NCBI RefSeq assembly: GCF_008831285.2
Contig: NC_045139.1
Coordinates: 23,538,412-23,602,411 of the forward strand
DNA: 64,000 nucleotides
Reading direction: 5' to 3'
Origin: Nymphaea colorata
Taxonomy: Eukaryota > Streptophyta > Magnoliopsida > Nymphaeales > Nymphaeaceae
The notes beneath the pieces were generated by a model. The model worked only from the letters and a program-made list of their open reading frames with translations. It had not been told where the DNA came from and did not search any database. The position numbers were made by a program, and so were the translations under genes. Every line of letters begins with the position of its first letter. Position 1 is the stretch's first letter. Below, piece by piece: positions 1 to 35,178 of this stretch.

Positions 1-849
1 TACAAAAAACAAATAAAAACAAAAGCACATAAGCATAAAAAGCTTAGAAAATAAAGAAAACTGAGCAATAAAGTGAAAAAGAACAATCCACAAACGAAGG
101 AAATGACTGATGACAGAAAAATAATCATATGACTTAAGAACAACAAAGGTTTTGCAAACAAAGGGTTTGAAACAAAAAACAACCTTATATCTCAGAAAAA
201 AAAACTGAAAGGCTTTGATGCCCGAAAAAGACAAATTACTCAATCCTAACAACTTGTGGAAAATGACAAAAGAGGAAGTTAAATCCCTTATTTGGATGGA
301 CAAATTCTCAAATAGAACATCAAACTGAGTGCAATAAAAAAACTTAAGATTGAAAAAAAGAACTCACTGCATAACTGGGAGGTTGACCTGTCGTCAGAAG
401 ATCGAGACCCTTGTCAGGCATTGGAGGTTGTGTAGATGTGGCAAGGGCATTCTGGTAAAGAAGGAAAGACCATGGGGAGGGGAAGAAATGGCATTAGCGT
501 TAACATTTTCGAAGGACATTTGAAAAATAATTTGGTTGAAGTTGAATCTGACCCTGATGCAATTCAAGCCATATCCATTTGAAAGAAGATGGTACGAAAT
601 GGAGAGGGGAATGGTAACAGCAACTGAAAGTCTGTTTTCTAATGCCTTGCTGGTATCATTTTTATTCTAAAAACTTAAATTGCATATTAGTAAATGGGAT
701 CTATGGCCTGAGATTCTGGTTATGATTTTTCTCATTTATTCTGTTTAAGATGCTTAGGAAAGCATGCTAGCTATGGGTTTTAACCATAAAGTTGACCTTG
801 TGATAGTTATCCTGTCAAATATCATTTTGATGGTTCTAAATGCATGTAG
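1..849. other. Upstream intron/flank, no exon recognised
   Basis: The stretch is AT-rich and lacks a recognisable GH1 exon. Since the first visible exon starts inside the conserved part of the beta-glucosidase, this is most likely intron sequence of that gene. The N-terminal exons, carrying the family's usual start and first conserved blocks, would then lie before the window. Short ORFs here have no family features. Confidence 0.5.
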
Positions 850-24521
<23,672 letters not shown>

Positions 24522-25378
24522 GTGGAATCATAACCTAAAAAGTAAAGCTTAGTTTTTCCCCAATCATTACTCTGATTGAAATAAAAATAAACGTCATTGA
24601 ACTTATGCTTTGGTTATCCATTCCTTTTTATTTTGGTATTCAGATGGAAACAGTGAGACCTCAGACGTACCCCCATCAGAGGACAATTGGTTCAGTACTA
24701 ATATTGCCTTATGGACAACTCTTTCACAACTCCTTTGCCATAATTTTCTCTTTTTTGTAATCCCATCAGCAATGGTTGCAGTTTGGTCATAATTCAAAAC
24801 CAATTACACTTTCAGTTACAGTTCAAAACAAGTTAAGCTGGTCAATAGTTTCACTGCTTGGAGTATCTGAAAGTCCTGATTTTGGTCATCAATTTGCTTA
24901 CGTTGAATGCTTAGCTACTTGGATAATGTGACTGGTTGTTTGTCCTGATGTTATCAACTGTGGACGTCTAAATCTTCTAGAGCCAGATCCATAAGTCAAA
25001 TCATATCTGGCTGGATATGTTTTTTACTGTCAATCCACCTTTAGTTCAATCAGTAGCATCAAAGTGTGTGGTGCTTTAAGTTCTGCTAATCATGAACCAC
25101 AACAATTCAAATTAAGCCATAGCAGGTCCGGAACAAAATTATATGCATAGTTTGGCATGATATACATAGATGACATATCTCTCCGTGCAATATATATATA
25201 TATATATATATATAGCTTTGAGCACGGTTTTCTGAATTTTACTATGCGTTATGTATTGGATCAGCGTATTTTATGCTATTACCCACGTGATTACCTTGCT
25301 TTGTTCTGTACATACTGTTTGTTGCATGTGTTTGATCAAGCCTAAACTACCTGGTTTGGTGACCTGTCGCAACTATTA
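24522..25378. other. 3' flank of the beta-glucosidase
   Basis: AT-rich flank with candidate poly(A) signals near 24580 and a (TA)n tract near 25191-25214. Nothing else was recognised up to the target duplication GGTAG of Copia D. Confidence 0.5.
24580..24585 (+). terminator. Candidate poly(A) signal of the beta-glucosidase
   Basis: AATAAA lies 59 bp after the stop codon, with a second AATAAA-like hexamer just after it. The position fits a plant near-upstream element, but AT-rich DNA makes chance matches common. Confidence 0.4.
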
Positions 25379-25383
25379 GGTAG

Positions 25384-25694
25384 TGTTGACGGGTTTGGTT
25401 GTTTCGGGTCTGGGTCTGGACCCGATTCGCTTTGTTATGTTGCTAAGTTTTATTTATATCCTTTGTAATCCCTCTTTTTAGGGTGTGTGTGAATGAAAGT
25501 TTATGAGGGAGAATGTCTGGTTGCTAGTGGGCACCAGTCCTCCTCACCCGTGGTTTTTTAAGTTTATGAGGGAGAATGTCTGGTTGCTAGTGGCCATCAG
25601 TCCTCCTCACCCGTGGTTTTTTACCTCTTGTTGAGGAGTTTTCCACGTTACATCTGTGTTTGTTCTTTGTTCTTCTTCTTTTACAGTTTCTACG
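25384..25694 (+). repeat. 5' LTR of element D with internal duplication
   Basis: Starts TGTTGACGGG. A unit of about 60 bp (from AAGTTTATGAGGGAGAATG to CACCCGTGGTTTTTT) occurs twice in tandem; the 3' LTR has it once and without the GCTAGTGGNCA...CACCC part. It ends TTTCTACG, against TTTCTACA in the other LTR. Confidence 0.92.
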
Positions 25695-26652
25695 TGGTAT
25701 CAGAGCCGAAGTGGATATGAAATTACTGTTCTTTTTGGAGTGGATTTTGCCATTGTCGAACCCACGATGAAGTTCCGGTGAAGCTCTATGCAGCTGTGAA
25801 GTTCTGGCTCACCTCCGTCGCTGTTGTGGCCTGGTAACGCCACTCTTCCCTTGACCTCCGCGCAGCATCGCCGGTGTCAGCTGGCCGCTCCCTGCTGCCA
25901 GCGTGCTCATCTGCTCCGTTTGTTTCCGCTGTGAAGTTCCCGCGTCGCCCGACTCTGCTGTTGTTGTCGTGGGTTCTGGTGGAGGTTCCGCCCTCGAGCG
26001 TCTGCCTCTACCTTGCTCTTTGCTGCCCTTGAGTTCTCGCTCTCTGCTCCCCGTGTGTCGCTCCTAGTTGCTCGCCGGATGCCTTTTGTCTTGCTCTTTG
26101 CTGCCCGTGCATCACTCGACGCCTGCTTGCCTGTCGCCCGACCTCTCTGCTGTCGCCTGTGACCTCCCTTGCTATCCACTCTGAGGTCGCCGGATAGAGT
26201 GCAGCGGTAGGAAGTTCAGGTGACCGAACTCAGGATTCCAGCAGTGAGCTTTCTCGTCTCCGTCCTTGGTTGGCTTGGGCTGGATTTTGGCCGTGGAGGA
26301 GCTCTTTCTTGGGCGATCATGTCTTAGTATTCGTTGGAATGAGTTCTGCCACAGAGTCCTTTAGATTTGAGCTGTAAATTTCGCCCATTTTTGGGTTTTT
26401 TCGGTAGGTGTGAGAACTCTGTCGTCCGCAGCTCTATTAGGTCAAGATTTGGCATGAGAACATCTCTTTTTTGGGCGATTCTACATCTCATCGCCTGGCT
26501 GTGCTTGTTCTGTCACGAAGCTCCCAGTCGGCCGCTACTCTGTCGTCGCCGCTCGTTCCACTGTGTTGCTGGCTCCCTATCCTTGTTCAGCAGTGACTGG
26601 CCACTGTTGCGCCTGTTCAGCTGCTCTTTGACTACTTTGGTGGACCTTTGTG
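25695..26652 (+). other. Element D leader in place of gag
   Basis: About 960 bp between PBS and protease, GC- and CT-rich, with repeated CTTGCTCTTTGCTGCCC wording (two copies near 26010 and 26090). No gag block or zinc knuckle is present in any frame I could read. The ATG at 26653 is followed by six codons and TAA, then directly by the protease. Confidence 0.7.
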
Positions 26653-29600
26653 ATGGCGGATTCTCATATGCAATAATGGATTATTGACAGTGGTGCCACC
26701 CACCACATGACTGGCAATCATAAGGTCTTACATGGGTATAAGATTTCGTCAGGGAAGAAACGTGTGTCTCTTACCGATGGTTCATCTATTTCTGTGACTG
26801 GAAAAGGAAGTCTCTCACTTTTGAATAGGTTCTTAGTTCACAATGCTCTACATGTTCATTATCTTCTATTGAACCTCTTGTCGGTTAACAAAATTACGAA
26901 AGAGTTGAATTACGAAATTATTTTTTCTGTTGATCGGTGTGTTCTGCAGGACTTAGTGATAGGGAAGATGATTGAGATTTATTTGGTTTTTAAGGGGCTA
27001 TATCGTTTACCCATGCATACTGCTAAAGCTATTATGACGGCTGCCAACAAGACAAAGAAGAGTAGAGAAGACTCCATTCAGTTGGTTATGCGTTGGTATG
27101 AGTGCCTTTGACACATTCTTTTTGAAATTTTTAGACAGTTGTTTCCTGATTTATGTTCTAGGTTAGATATGACTATAGTGTCTTATGATGTCTGTCACCT
27201 GGCTAAACATGTTAGGGTTTCATACCCTATTTCTATCCATTGTTCTAATGAGGTGTTTGTTTTGATTCATTCTGATGTGTGGGGGCCTTCAGGAATTCTT
27301 TTTTTGGTTTTCAGTATTTTATCACTTTTATAGATGATTGTTCTCGTAACACCGTTGTTTACTTGCTTAAAAGCTGTAGTGAAGTTTCTACTGACTTTAA
27401 GACTTTCATTGCTTATGTGAAAACTCAATATGGAGCATCTGTTAAGACCTTTCGGTTTGACAATGCTCGTGAATATACGTGTCAGTCTATTGATAGCTTC
27501 TTTCGAAAAAAGAGAATTGTTCATGAGACTTCATGTAGTTATACTTTTCCTCAAAATGGAGTTGCTAAACGAAAGAATCACCAGTTACTGAATATGACTC
27601 GGGCTCTTCTTTTTCAACCTTATGTTCCAAAAAGGTATTAGGGGGATACTGTGTTGACCAGTGCGTATCTAATCAACCGTATGTCTAGTCGTGTGTTGAA
27701 TGGGCAGACACCTCATTCTATGTTACTAAGGAGTCGTGAACCTTTATCTCTTCCACCTAGAGTATTTGGTTGTGTCTATTTTATTCACAATCACAGTCCT
27801 AATATTAAAAAGCTTGATTCAATGCCGATTAAGGGCATATTTCTAGGTTATTCTCCCACTCAAAAAGGATACAAGTATCGAGATCATTTCACTGGTCGTG
27901 CTTATGTCACTAAAGATGTCACCTTCCCGGAACATGCTTCTTATTTTGGTGAGAATTCTCTTTAGAGGGAGAGGTCTGTAATGAGAGAAAGGTATTCTCC
28001 CAATCAAGATATTCAATTTACAGATTTTTTGGATTACAAGAAAGAAGAGGCTCAAATTACGAACCCTCTAGAGCACAATAAGGTTGATGACTGTTCGACT
28101 GTGGATGAGGAGGAACATGACCGTTTGTTTGGGCAAGTTTACTCTAGGCGAAGGTTGCCTACGGCAGGACCCACTGGTGGAGCTGACGAAGTAATGTCCT
28201 CTAGTGATAAAGATCTTATTCCCAATCCTAATGCTACTCCTTTCCTGGATGACCAAAGTCGTGCTTAAGAGATGTCAGTTGAAGGTACTCAGGCAGAGAC
28301 TGAAAGTGAAGAATTATCCATTGCTCTCAGAAAGGGTGTCAGGTCATGTACTCAACACCCTATTGGTAACTTCATGTCATATTCTAGACTGAACACGGAA
28401 TACAATTGTTTTGTTTCATCTCTTTCTTTGGTTGTGATTCACAGGACTGTCGCTGAGGCTTGGAGTGATCCCAAGTAGACGTTTGTTATGCAAGAAGAAA
28501 TTGAAGCCTTGAACAGAAACATGACATGGGAGGTGGTAAAGATTCCTGAAGCGGCTCATCTGGTGGGATCAAAGTGGGTTTACACCATTAAATATAAGCC
28601 AGATGGGAGTGTAGACAGATATAAAGCTCGTCTTGTTGTCAAGGGGTTCAGTTAGAAATATGGAATTGACTACTTGGAGACCTTTGCTCCGATTGCGAAG
28701 ATGAAGACAGTCAGAGTCATTATCTCCTTAGCAGTGATAAAAGAGTGGAAGATGTACCAACTTAATGTCAAGAATACTTTTCTCAATGGAGACCTTGAAG
28801 AGGAGGTGTATATGTGTATGCCCTCCAGGACATGAGGAACCTGAAAAATGTTGCAAGCTAAGGAAAGCTTTGTATGGGTTTAAGCAATCCCCTCGAGCCC
28901 GGAAAACTGGGGTGTAGACTTGCTTCTACTTCTCTTGATTTTGGGCACAAGCTGAGTCTTAGAGATGGGGAGACTCTCTGTGAAGAGGCCAAGAGAAGAT
29001 ATCAACGTCTAGTTGGGAAGTTGATTTATCTTACTCTCACTAAACCCGATATTACATTTGTTGTGAACGTGATGAGTCAATTCATGCATGCTCCCATGGA
29101 TGCACACTTGAAGGCTGTCGACAGGATCTTGTGCTACTGAAGAGGAATCTTGACAAGGGTCTCCTATATGTTAAGCAAGACTCTCTTGGGATTGAAGGTT
29201 ACTCAGATGCAGACTGGGCAGACTGTATTGACACTAGGAAGTCCACATCGGGATACTGTATCTATTTAGGAGGGAATATGGTAATGTGGAAGAGTAAGAG
29301 GCAAGACGTTTGCTCTCGTTCCAGTGCTGAAGCAGAATGCAGAGCAGTTGCTATGGGTGTTTCTGAGCTACTATGGCTGAAAGTATTGTTGATCGATATT
29401 GATATAAAGATTGAAGGACCAATGAAGATGTATTGCGATAACAAGTCAGCAATCAACTTGGCCAATAACCCTGTGTTACATGACAGAACAAAGCATGTTG
29501 AAATTGACCGTCATTTCATTCGAAAGAGAATTGATACTAAAGAACTTGTTCGAAATCTAAAGATTAGACAGCTGATGTTCTAACAAAGTCTTGTCTTCGA

Positions 29601-29671
29601 CTTCATTTGAAAGAAATGTATCAAAGTTAGACATTTTTGATATGTATGTCCAACTTGAGGGGGAGTGTTGA
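26653..29671 (+). pseudogene. Element D pol remnant
   Basis: A seven-codon relic of gag (MADSHMQ, TAA at 26674) abuts protease [12 protein letters not shown]. Integrase follows, with a frameshift near 27300, RFDNAREY in place of RTDNAREY, and QNGVAKRKN, in which the catalytic DDE Glu is Lys. TAG interrupts KRY at about 27640. RT has stops at 28476 and 28655, and after KQSPRA it jumps straight to GKLGCR, so roughly a hundred codons including YVDD are deleted. RNase H (DADWADCIDTRKST, RSSAEAECRA, YCDNKSAINLA) frameshifts near 29140 and 29570. The terminal LEGEC and TGA overlap the LTR. Confidence 0.9.
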
Positions 29672-29884
29672 CGGGTTTGGTTGTTTTGGGTCTGGGTCTA
29701 GACTCAATTCACTTTGTTATGTTGCTGGGTTCTATTTATATCATTTGTAATCCCTCTTTTCATGGTGTGAATGAAAGTTTATGAGAGAGAGTGTCTGGTT
29801 CTGTGGTTTTTTCCCTCTTGTTGATGGGTTTTCTACGTTACATCCGTGTTTGTTCTTTGTTCTTCTCGTTCTACAGTTTCTACA
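29666..29884 (+). repeat. 3' LTR of element D
   Basis: 219 bp, TGTTGACGGG to TTTCTACA. It lacks the duplicated segment seen in the 5' LTR. GGTAG follows. Confidence 0.92.
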
Positions 29885-30699
29885 GGTAGTTTTATCCAAA
29901 CCTTAACTTTCCCATTTACAATGATTTTAATGACTCTACTTTTGTTTGAGTAAGTAATGATCAATATTGAACGTGATCAATATTGAACATAAACTAGTCC
30001 TCTAAACCAAGGAAAATTTTCTGGAGGGGCTCATTCTTCTTAGATTTTCATATTCAAAGGAATAATCCTATACATAACAGAGGAAATATTTGAAAATGTT
30101 AATGGGAAAATAAAGAAACTTAGGGTTGCTGGTGCGAGCAACTGCCTACACAGCCCATATGTGGCTCCGCTATTGCTTGAAACCTGTATTTTTGGTCGGC
30201 ATCTGTGTGAATACCTTGAATAGTTTCAAGATGAAACTATTTTCTTACTGCTTCCAATTGAACTCAAGGTGGATCCGCAGTGACAACTAATTATAGTTCT
30301 GTACGGGTCAAGTTGATAAAGTTCGGCAACATCAGGTCCTAAGCGGCTAATCTAGATTAAGACTGTCGGATGCCCAGGAAGATGATTATTTAAAACAGAT
30401 ATTTATTTGACTAGTTCGCACCGCAGCATGTGAACATAGTATTCTAACCTACTTTTGTGTTACTCAAATCATGTCTTACACTCAGTTAATTGAGCTATCA
30501 AATTTACGTTTGAACAAACTTAAATTATGTAAATTAAGATATAGAGATTTATTAGGACTTGGATCTGGTATGACCTTGGATACAACAAGGGCTAATAATA
30601 CTAGCCATAATAATTTATGGTGTGACGACAGTTTATTGTGGTTTAGTCATCATTTATAGTCCTTTTAGCTTTTAATTTCGCCATCAGGCAGCATGGACT

Positions 30700-30977
30700 T
30701 TTTCTACACACACACCTATTTACACAGTAGTTGGTAAATATCAGACCACTTAGGCAAGAGACATGAACCACATCCATTGAAATCAATTATTGAAGTGGTT
30801 TTTTTACAGTCTAACGTTACATATGTAATCTTAAGAGTGGTTTGATGAGAAACATATATTAAGTTAGTAAATATTAGACTTTAATAATGTTTTTTCTAAT
30901 AATAAAACATGTACAGCTCTTATAGCATCAAAATTTTGATAGCAGAAAAATCAACCTTTTTATAAAAATAACTTGAA

Positions 30978-31019
<42 letters not shown>

Positions 31020-31165
31020 TAGCCCTTTATCTTTTCTAGAATAATGGTTGAGAGAAAAAAAAGAGTGATGAGACATTTTTGTTATCCAACATTAGTTCAC
31101 ACTTTTTTCTCCTTGTTTTCTTTTAACTGTGATCTTAAATTGATAATATTGTTCTTTATCCATCT
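30700..31165. repeat. Dispersed repeat, copy 1
   Basis: Diverged copy of a unit also at 34550-35094. Shared landmarks in order: AGTTGGTAAA, CACTTAGG, AGTG with a T-run, TGATCTTAAGA-like ATCTTAAGA, TTTTTCTAATAA, a (TA)n tract, then GGTTGAGAGAAAA and TTTTTCTCCTTGTT. The match is by eye and heavily drifted. A (TC)n(TA)n tract at 30979-31019 sits inside it. Confidence 0.5.
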
Positions 31166-31185
31166 AGTAGCACCTACTACTTTGC

Positions 31186-31188
31186 AAA

Positions 31189-31227
<39 letters not shown>

Positions 31228-31263
31228 ATATATATATATATATATATATATAGATATATATAT
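31186..31263. repeat. (AAAT)n then (TA)n microsatellite
   Basis: About ten AAAT units run into about sixteen TA units with one GA break. Minus-strand ORFs of repeated IYIY/LFIY come from this tract and are not genes. Confidence 0.95.
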
Positions 31264-32948
31264 TGTGACTCTAAAATGCAGGTTAGTATGTAGTTCAATA
31301 ACAAAACCAATCTTATGAACGGCTTTATTTTGCAATTCCTTCTGTCTTCCAACACGCCTGGTAGGATGCAATATCTGTAAAATCCTCGCCATTAACTATC
31401 CCTACCTCCAAGGTATAGTTAAGGTTTGGCCTTGTGCGAGAGGTCAGCAACTAGTAGATGAATCAGGTTATAACCGCCCATATGATGGATACAGGCCAAC
31501 CTCTCATATAATTACTTGGCCCAATGGTGGAGCCACATGTGGGCTTGTCTGGGTAGTTGCCCTGGCTGATTATATAATGGTGACCCACAATAATTTAAAA
31601 TGTAGTTGAAAAATTTAAGACTTTTTAAATGGTTTAAAATTGAGTCATTGTGCATGAGCATCGTTTGGCAAAAATTTCTGGCTCTGCTGCTGCTTGGGTG
31701 CCGTTAACATTACACACTTTGTACAAGCCTTTCCTATAAAAGATCTATACAATCTGTTTTGGCAAATATTGACAGGGGCAGAGTACATGTAGGCATGTGT
31801 GGGCAATTGCTCCTACAGTCTAATAAATATGTGTTGATCCTAAATTTTTTGTATATATGTTTACATATAAAATGCTCCTCAAATATATGGTGTTGGTCCT
31901 TTGGCCACTGAATATTGACCGCATCTTTTCAAGACAAAGCAATCACTTTTAAGTAGACAGTGCCACCTTCCTTTTGCTTGGCGACAGTATAATGGTTTCT
32001 AAATAGTTTCCATTATTGTACATGAACAGGACACGGGCATCAAGGACAAAAGGGATTTGATAATTCGCCGGCTCTAATTAAACAGAACTCAGTGTTGCTA
32101 GTAAGAATGTTGGTTGGTCCATATCGTCCAATGTGCATCATATCAGCCTATCATCTAAAAGATACATGTCGTCACAAACTGATCTGAATTAGCTTGAGTT
32201 ATTTTCACATATGGTCTAGTGAAGTGTCTTTTACGGCACTACTTGATCGATTCTTATCAGTTTCACCACATCACTCAACAAACTAAGTGAAGTTTGATTC
32301 TGATATTGACAACAATATTGAGTAAAGCTGCATGGACAGATCAAAAGAAAGCACTAGGTGCATGTGATGTCACTCGGGCAACATCAGCAGTACTACCCAT
32401 GTCCGCATGAGCCGGATTGCTCATTCAGTGTCAGGAAACCAATCTGGAACTTGTACTATGCTCATGGATTGATGATTGAGATTGGACATTAGAGGGCTGG
32501 AATCTGGTCAAGTCCAGGTTGGTGTACGCCAGTCACCATACAGGACTGCCAACTGACCGGAACCGGCCAGGTGGGTCCTTTGAGCGGTCGGTCCTTTGCA
32601 TGTGACACCGGTCTAGCCAGCTCTATACATAGACCATTGCACTTTGTCAATGGCCGCCTTCAATCAGGAAACAGATAGTGTCGTTGTTCATTCTACCTCC
32701 CAAATAAGAGGGCCAAAGTTCTCACTTTTCTTGGATCCTCCAACCTACCATGTATGCTTTTTGGTGCCTTGGAGTGATGCCTCTGCATGTTTTAACTTGT
32801 GTACCGGTGTCCTCCCTTTTGCAACATAGGATGTTGATGTCTTAGATATTCGAAACGGAAACAGACTCCTCATTGCACCCACCCGTTCGAGGATAGAAGA
32901 TCTTTTATTTGCTATCACAGCTCATGTTACAACAGCTAGCCTGACCGC

Positions 32949-33240
32949 TACCATGCACAGTATTGCAGGGGCAGTTTGGCAATAATAACTAGTTGTTACT
33001 ATTCCATGGATGAATCTCTCACCCCAAACATTGAGGCAGGTTAGGTTCATAAAAAACTTATGTATTGTTACAACATTTTATAAACCTACCCAATCTGCTG
33101 TTGTACCATGCACAGTGTTGCGAGGGGCAGTTTGGTGACAAAAACAGATTAGTACTATTGTATGGATCTGCTCTAAACTAAGGCATATTCATGTGATTGT
33201 TACAATGTTTCGTAAATCTACATAATTTTTGGAGTAGATT
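32949..33240. repeat. Diverged tandem duplication, period about 155 bp
   Basis: TACCATGCACAGT at 32949 recurs at 33104, each followed by GGGGCAGTTTGG, a TACTATT...ATGGAT stretch and ATTGTTACAA at matching spacing. Identity drops toward the right end. Confidence 0.7.
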
Positions 33241-34549
33241 CATGGAGCAATAACAATTTATTACTGTTGCCAAGCAGCCATTACAATATCAGGATGAACA
33301 TATATAATGCATTTTGGGTTAAAATTAAACTTTTGAAGAAGGGCTTAAAAAGAAAAACATCATGGAAAGCCAAACCAAAAGTATCTGAGGCTAGTAAGGG
33401 TACGTGGAGACAAATGAGAGGTGCCACTTGGTCCAAAGCTGCAGAATTTGATACACCAAGTTCTATGTGAAACATGGCAAGACCGCAGCTGCATAATACT
33501 GGAAGAGGTGGCCACAGGTGTCGGAGTGGACCAAAGAGACTGCAGATTTTGTCATGCACTGAATGGACACCTTTAGTCCAGGTCCATTCCTTCGCAGGCT
33601 ATTGCATTCCGCCTTTCCTCGACAAGGATCCGGTGCTTGCGTGCCTGGAAAAGAATAAGCACAAGGGAAGTTGGCATCAACAGGGAGGGTCCTAAAAAGG
33701 ATCAGCTCCACGTGAAGCCAGCATCTCTTGTCTGTGAGGGTCTCCGCTTTATGGGGTCAGCCTCTTTGAGGGGTGGCCAGGAACAACGTTTTGCTCCCAA
33801 AGGATAGATGGCTCCAATAAGCAGTGGGGCATGAGATCAAGCCAGAAATTTTATTACAAGAGGAGTGTTTGAATGATGGAGGACAGTAATTGATTGCGAA
33901 GAGATCCGGTTTTGAGCCCATGAACAGGTTTTGTTCAGCCTTGTTTGTGTCTCACTGTCCTCCTTCAAAATAATGGCGGAGCTGAGCTTGCCCATCCCTG
34001 GCCTGGCCAGAAAAATCACCGGAACATAAGAATCAAAGTTCACTACAACATTTCTTAAGAGCTCTGACGGTCTGTTACCAACAGTTACTGAATCACTGTT
34101 GGTAAAACAACGTCGAAGAGGTGGTCGGTGACGCTTACGTCACTGTAGGCTTCCTTGACTATTTGTGCCATGGTCAGAGATCTCCCTCAACAGTGGTGAT
34201 CCCTCAACAGTGGTGACTCTTTGTTGTCGCCAGTGATTTATCAATATTTCACGATTTAAGATCGTCAGTGTCTTGCCTTGTCACTTTGGAAATTATATTA
34301 TTGACGCTGGGAAGCGGCAGAATGTGGGTATTCCAGGACTTTCTTGTTTCCGGAAGTGCCAGAAAATGCTGTTCCCATGCCAAAGTCGTTGTCGCTGATT
34401 TTTTGTGTCTTAGCTTGTGTCGGTCAAAAAAATATCCCCAGGGATGGGGTGTGTGTGCACACACACACACTATTACTGTAGATATTTCTCCATCCAGGCA
34501 TCAAAAGGCTATGATTGGATGGAGGTCCTGATGGCCTAAGGATTATGTA

Positions 34550-35092
34550 GATATACACACATATAGAGAGAGAGAAGTTGGTAAAAACTGAACACTTAGG
34601 TCACCTGACCATTTGATTTTGATTTTTAAAGTGTTTTTTTTTTTTTGCAATCTAATCTTATTGATATGATCTTAAGAACGTGTTGCTGCAAAACACAAAC
34701 TAAGTTGACCATTTGTTAGGCCTTATTGGTGTTTTTCTAATAAAAAAAATGAATCGCCCCCATGACATGACAATAAAAAAAATTAACTTTTTTTAAAAGC
34801 ATGTTTTATATCAAAATAGCCTTTATTTTATATATATATATATATATATATGAGTGAGTGAACAATGACTCTAGCTTTTTAGAATCCTCAAGTCATCTAA
34901 TCAAGGTCATTCATCTGCAGCAAATGGGTGGTTGAAAGAAAAACAAGACAAAAAAAATATAAATTAATATTAAAGGATGCAAATATCTGTTACATTTTTC
35001 TCCTTATTGTTCTCTTAACCATTCATCGTGTTAGATTAAGCCTTGGTTAGATGACTAGGCGACTCTAAAAGACAGAATCACCATCTAATTTT

Positions 35093-35094
<2 letters not shown>
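34550..35094. repeat. Dispersed repeat, copy 2, with fold-back end
   Basis: Second copy of the 30700-31165 unit. Its right part has long inverted arms: CTTTTTAGAATCCTCAAGTC at about 34874, continuing ATCTAATCAAGG, faces CCTTGGTTAGATGACTAGGC, continuing GACTCTAAAAG, at 35041-35071. (TA)n tracts abut both sides (34831-34851 and 35095-35175). This fits a fold-back or MITE-like element that inserts in TA. Confidence 0.6.

Positions 35095-35175
<81 letters not shown>
35095..35175. repeat. (TA)40 microsatellite
   Basis: An unbroken run of about 40 TA units, the longest in the window. The minus-strand IYIYIY ORF across it is an artefact. Confidence 0.97.

Positions 35176-35178
<3 letters not shown>

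Larger units (their letters stand above)
25384..29884 (+). mobile_element. Copia element D, deleted (gag-less, RT core lost)
   Basis: Two LTRs, 25384-25694 (311 bp) and 29666-29884 (219 bp), flanked by the 5-bp duplication GGTAG (25379-25383 and 29885-29889). PBS TGGTATCAGAGCC starts at 25695, and GAGGGGGAG precedes the 3' LTR. Proteins group with A and B. Gag is absent, the RT YVDD block is deleted, and the integrase Glu is changed. The unequal LTRs come from a tandem duplication plus an extra segment in the 5' copy. Since both ends and the duplication are intact, the element integrated as a unit; some lesions may be older than that integration. Confidence 0.94.

Noticed and set aside
33281-33711. 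Overlapping ORFs of 60-90 codons on both strands
   Set aside because: No recognisable domain, and no sign that one strand is coding.
34041-34200. CACTACAAC followed by AACAGT inverted repeats, a possible CACTA MITE
   Set aside because: No matching GTTGTAGTG end or 3-bp duplication was found.
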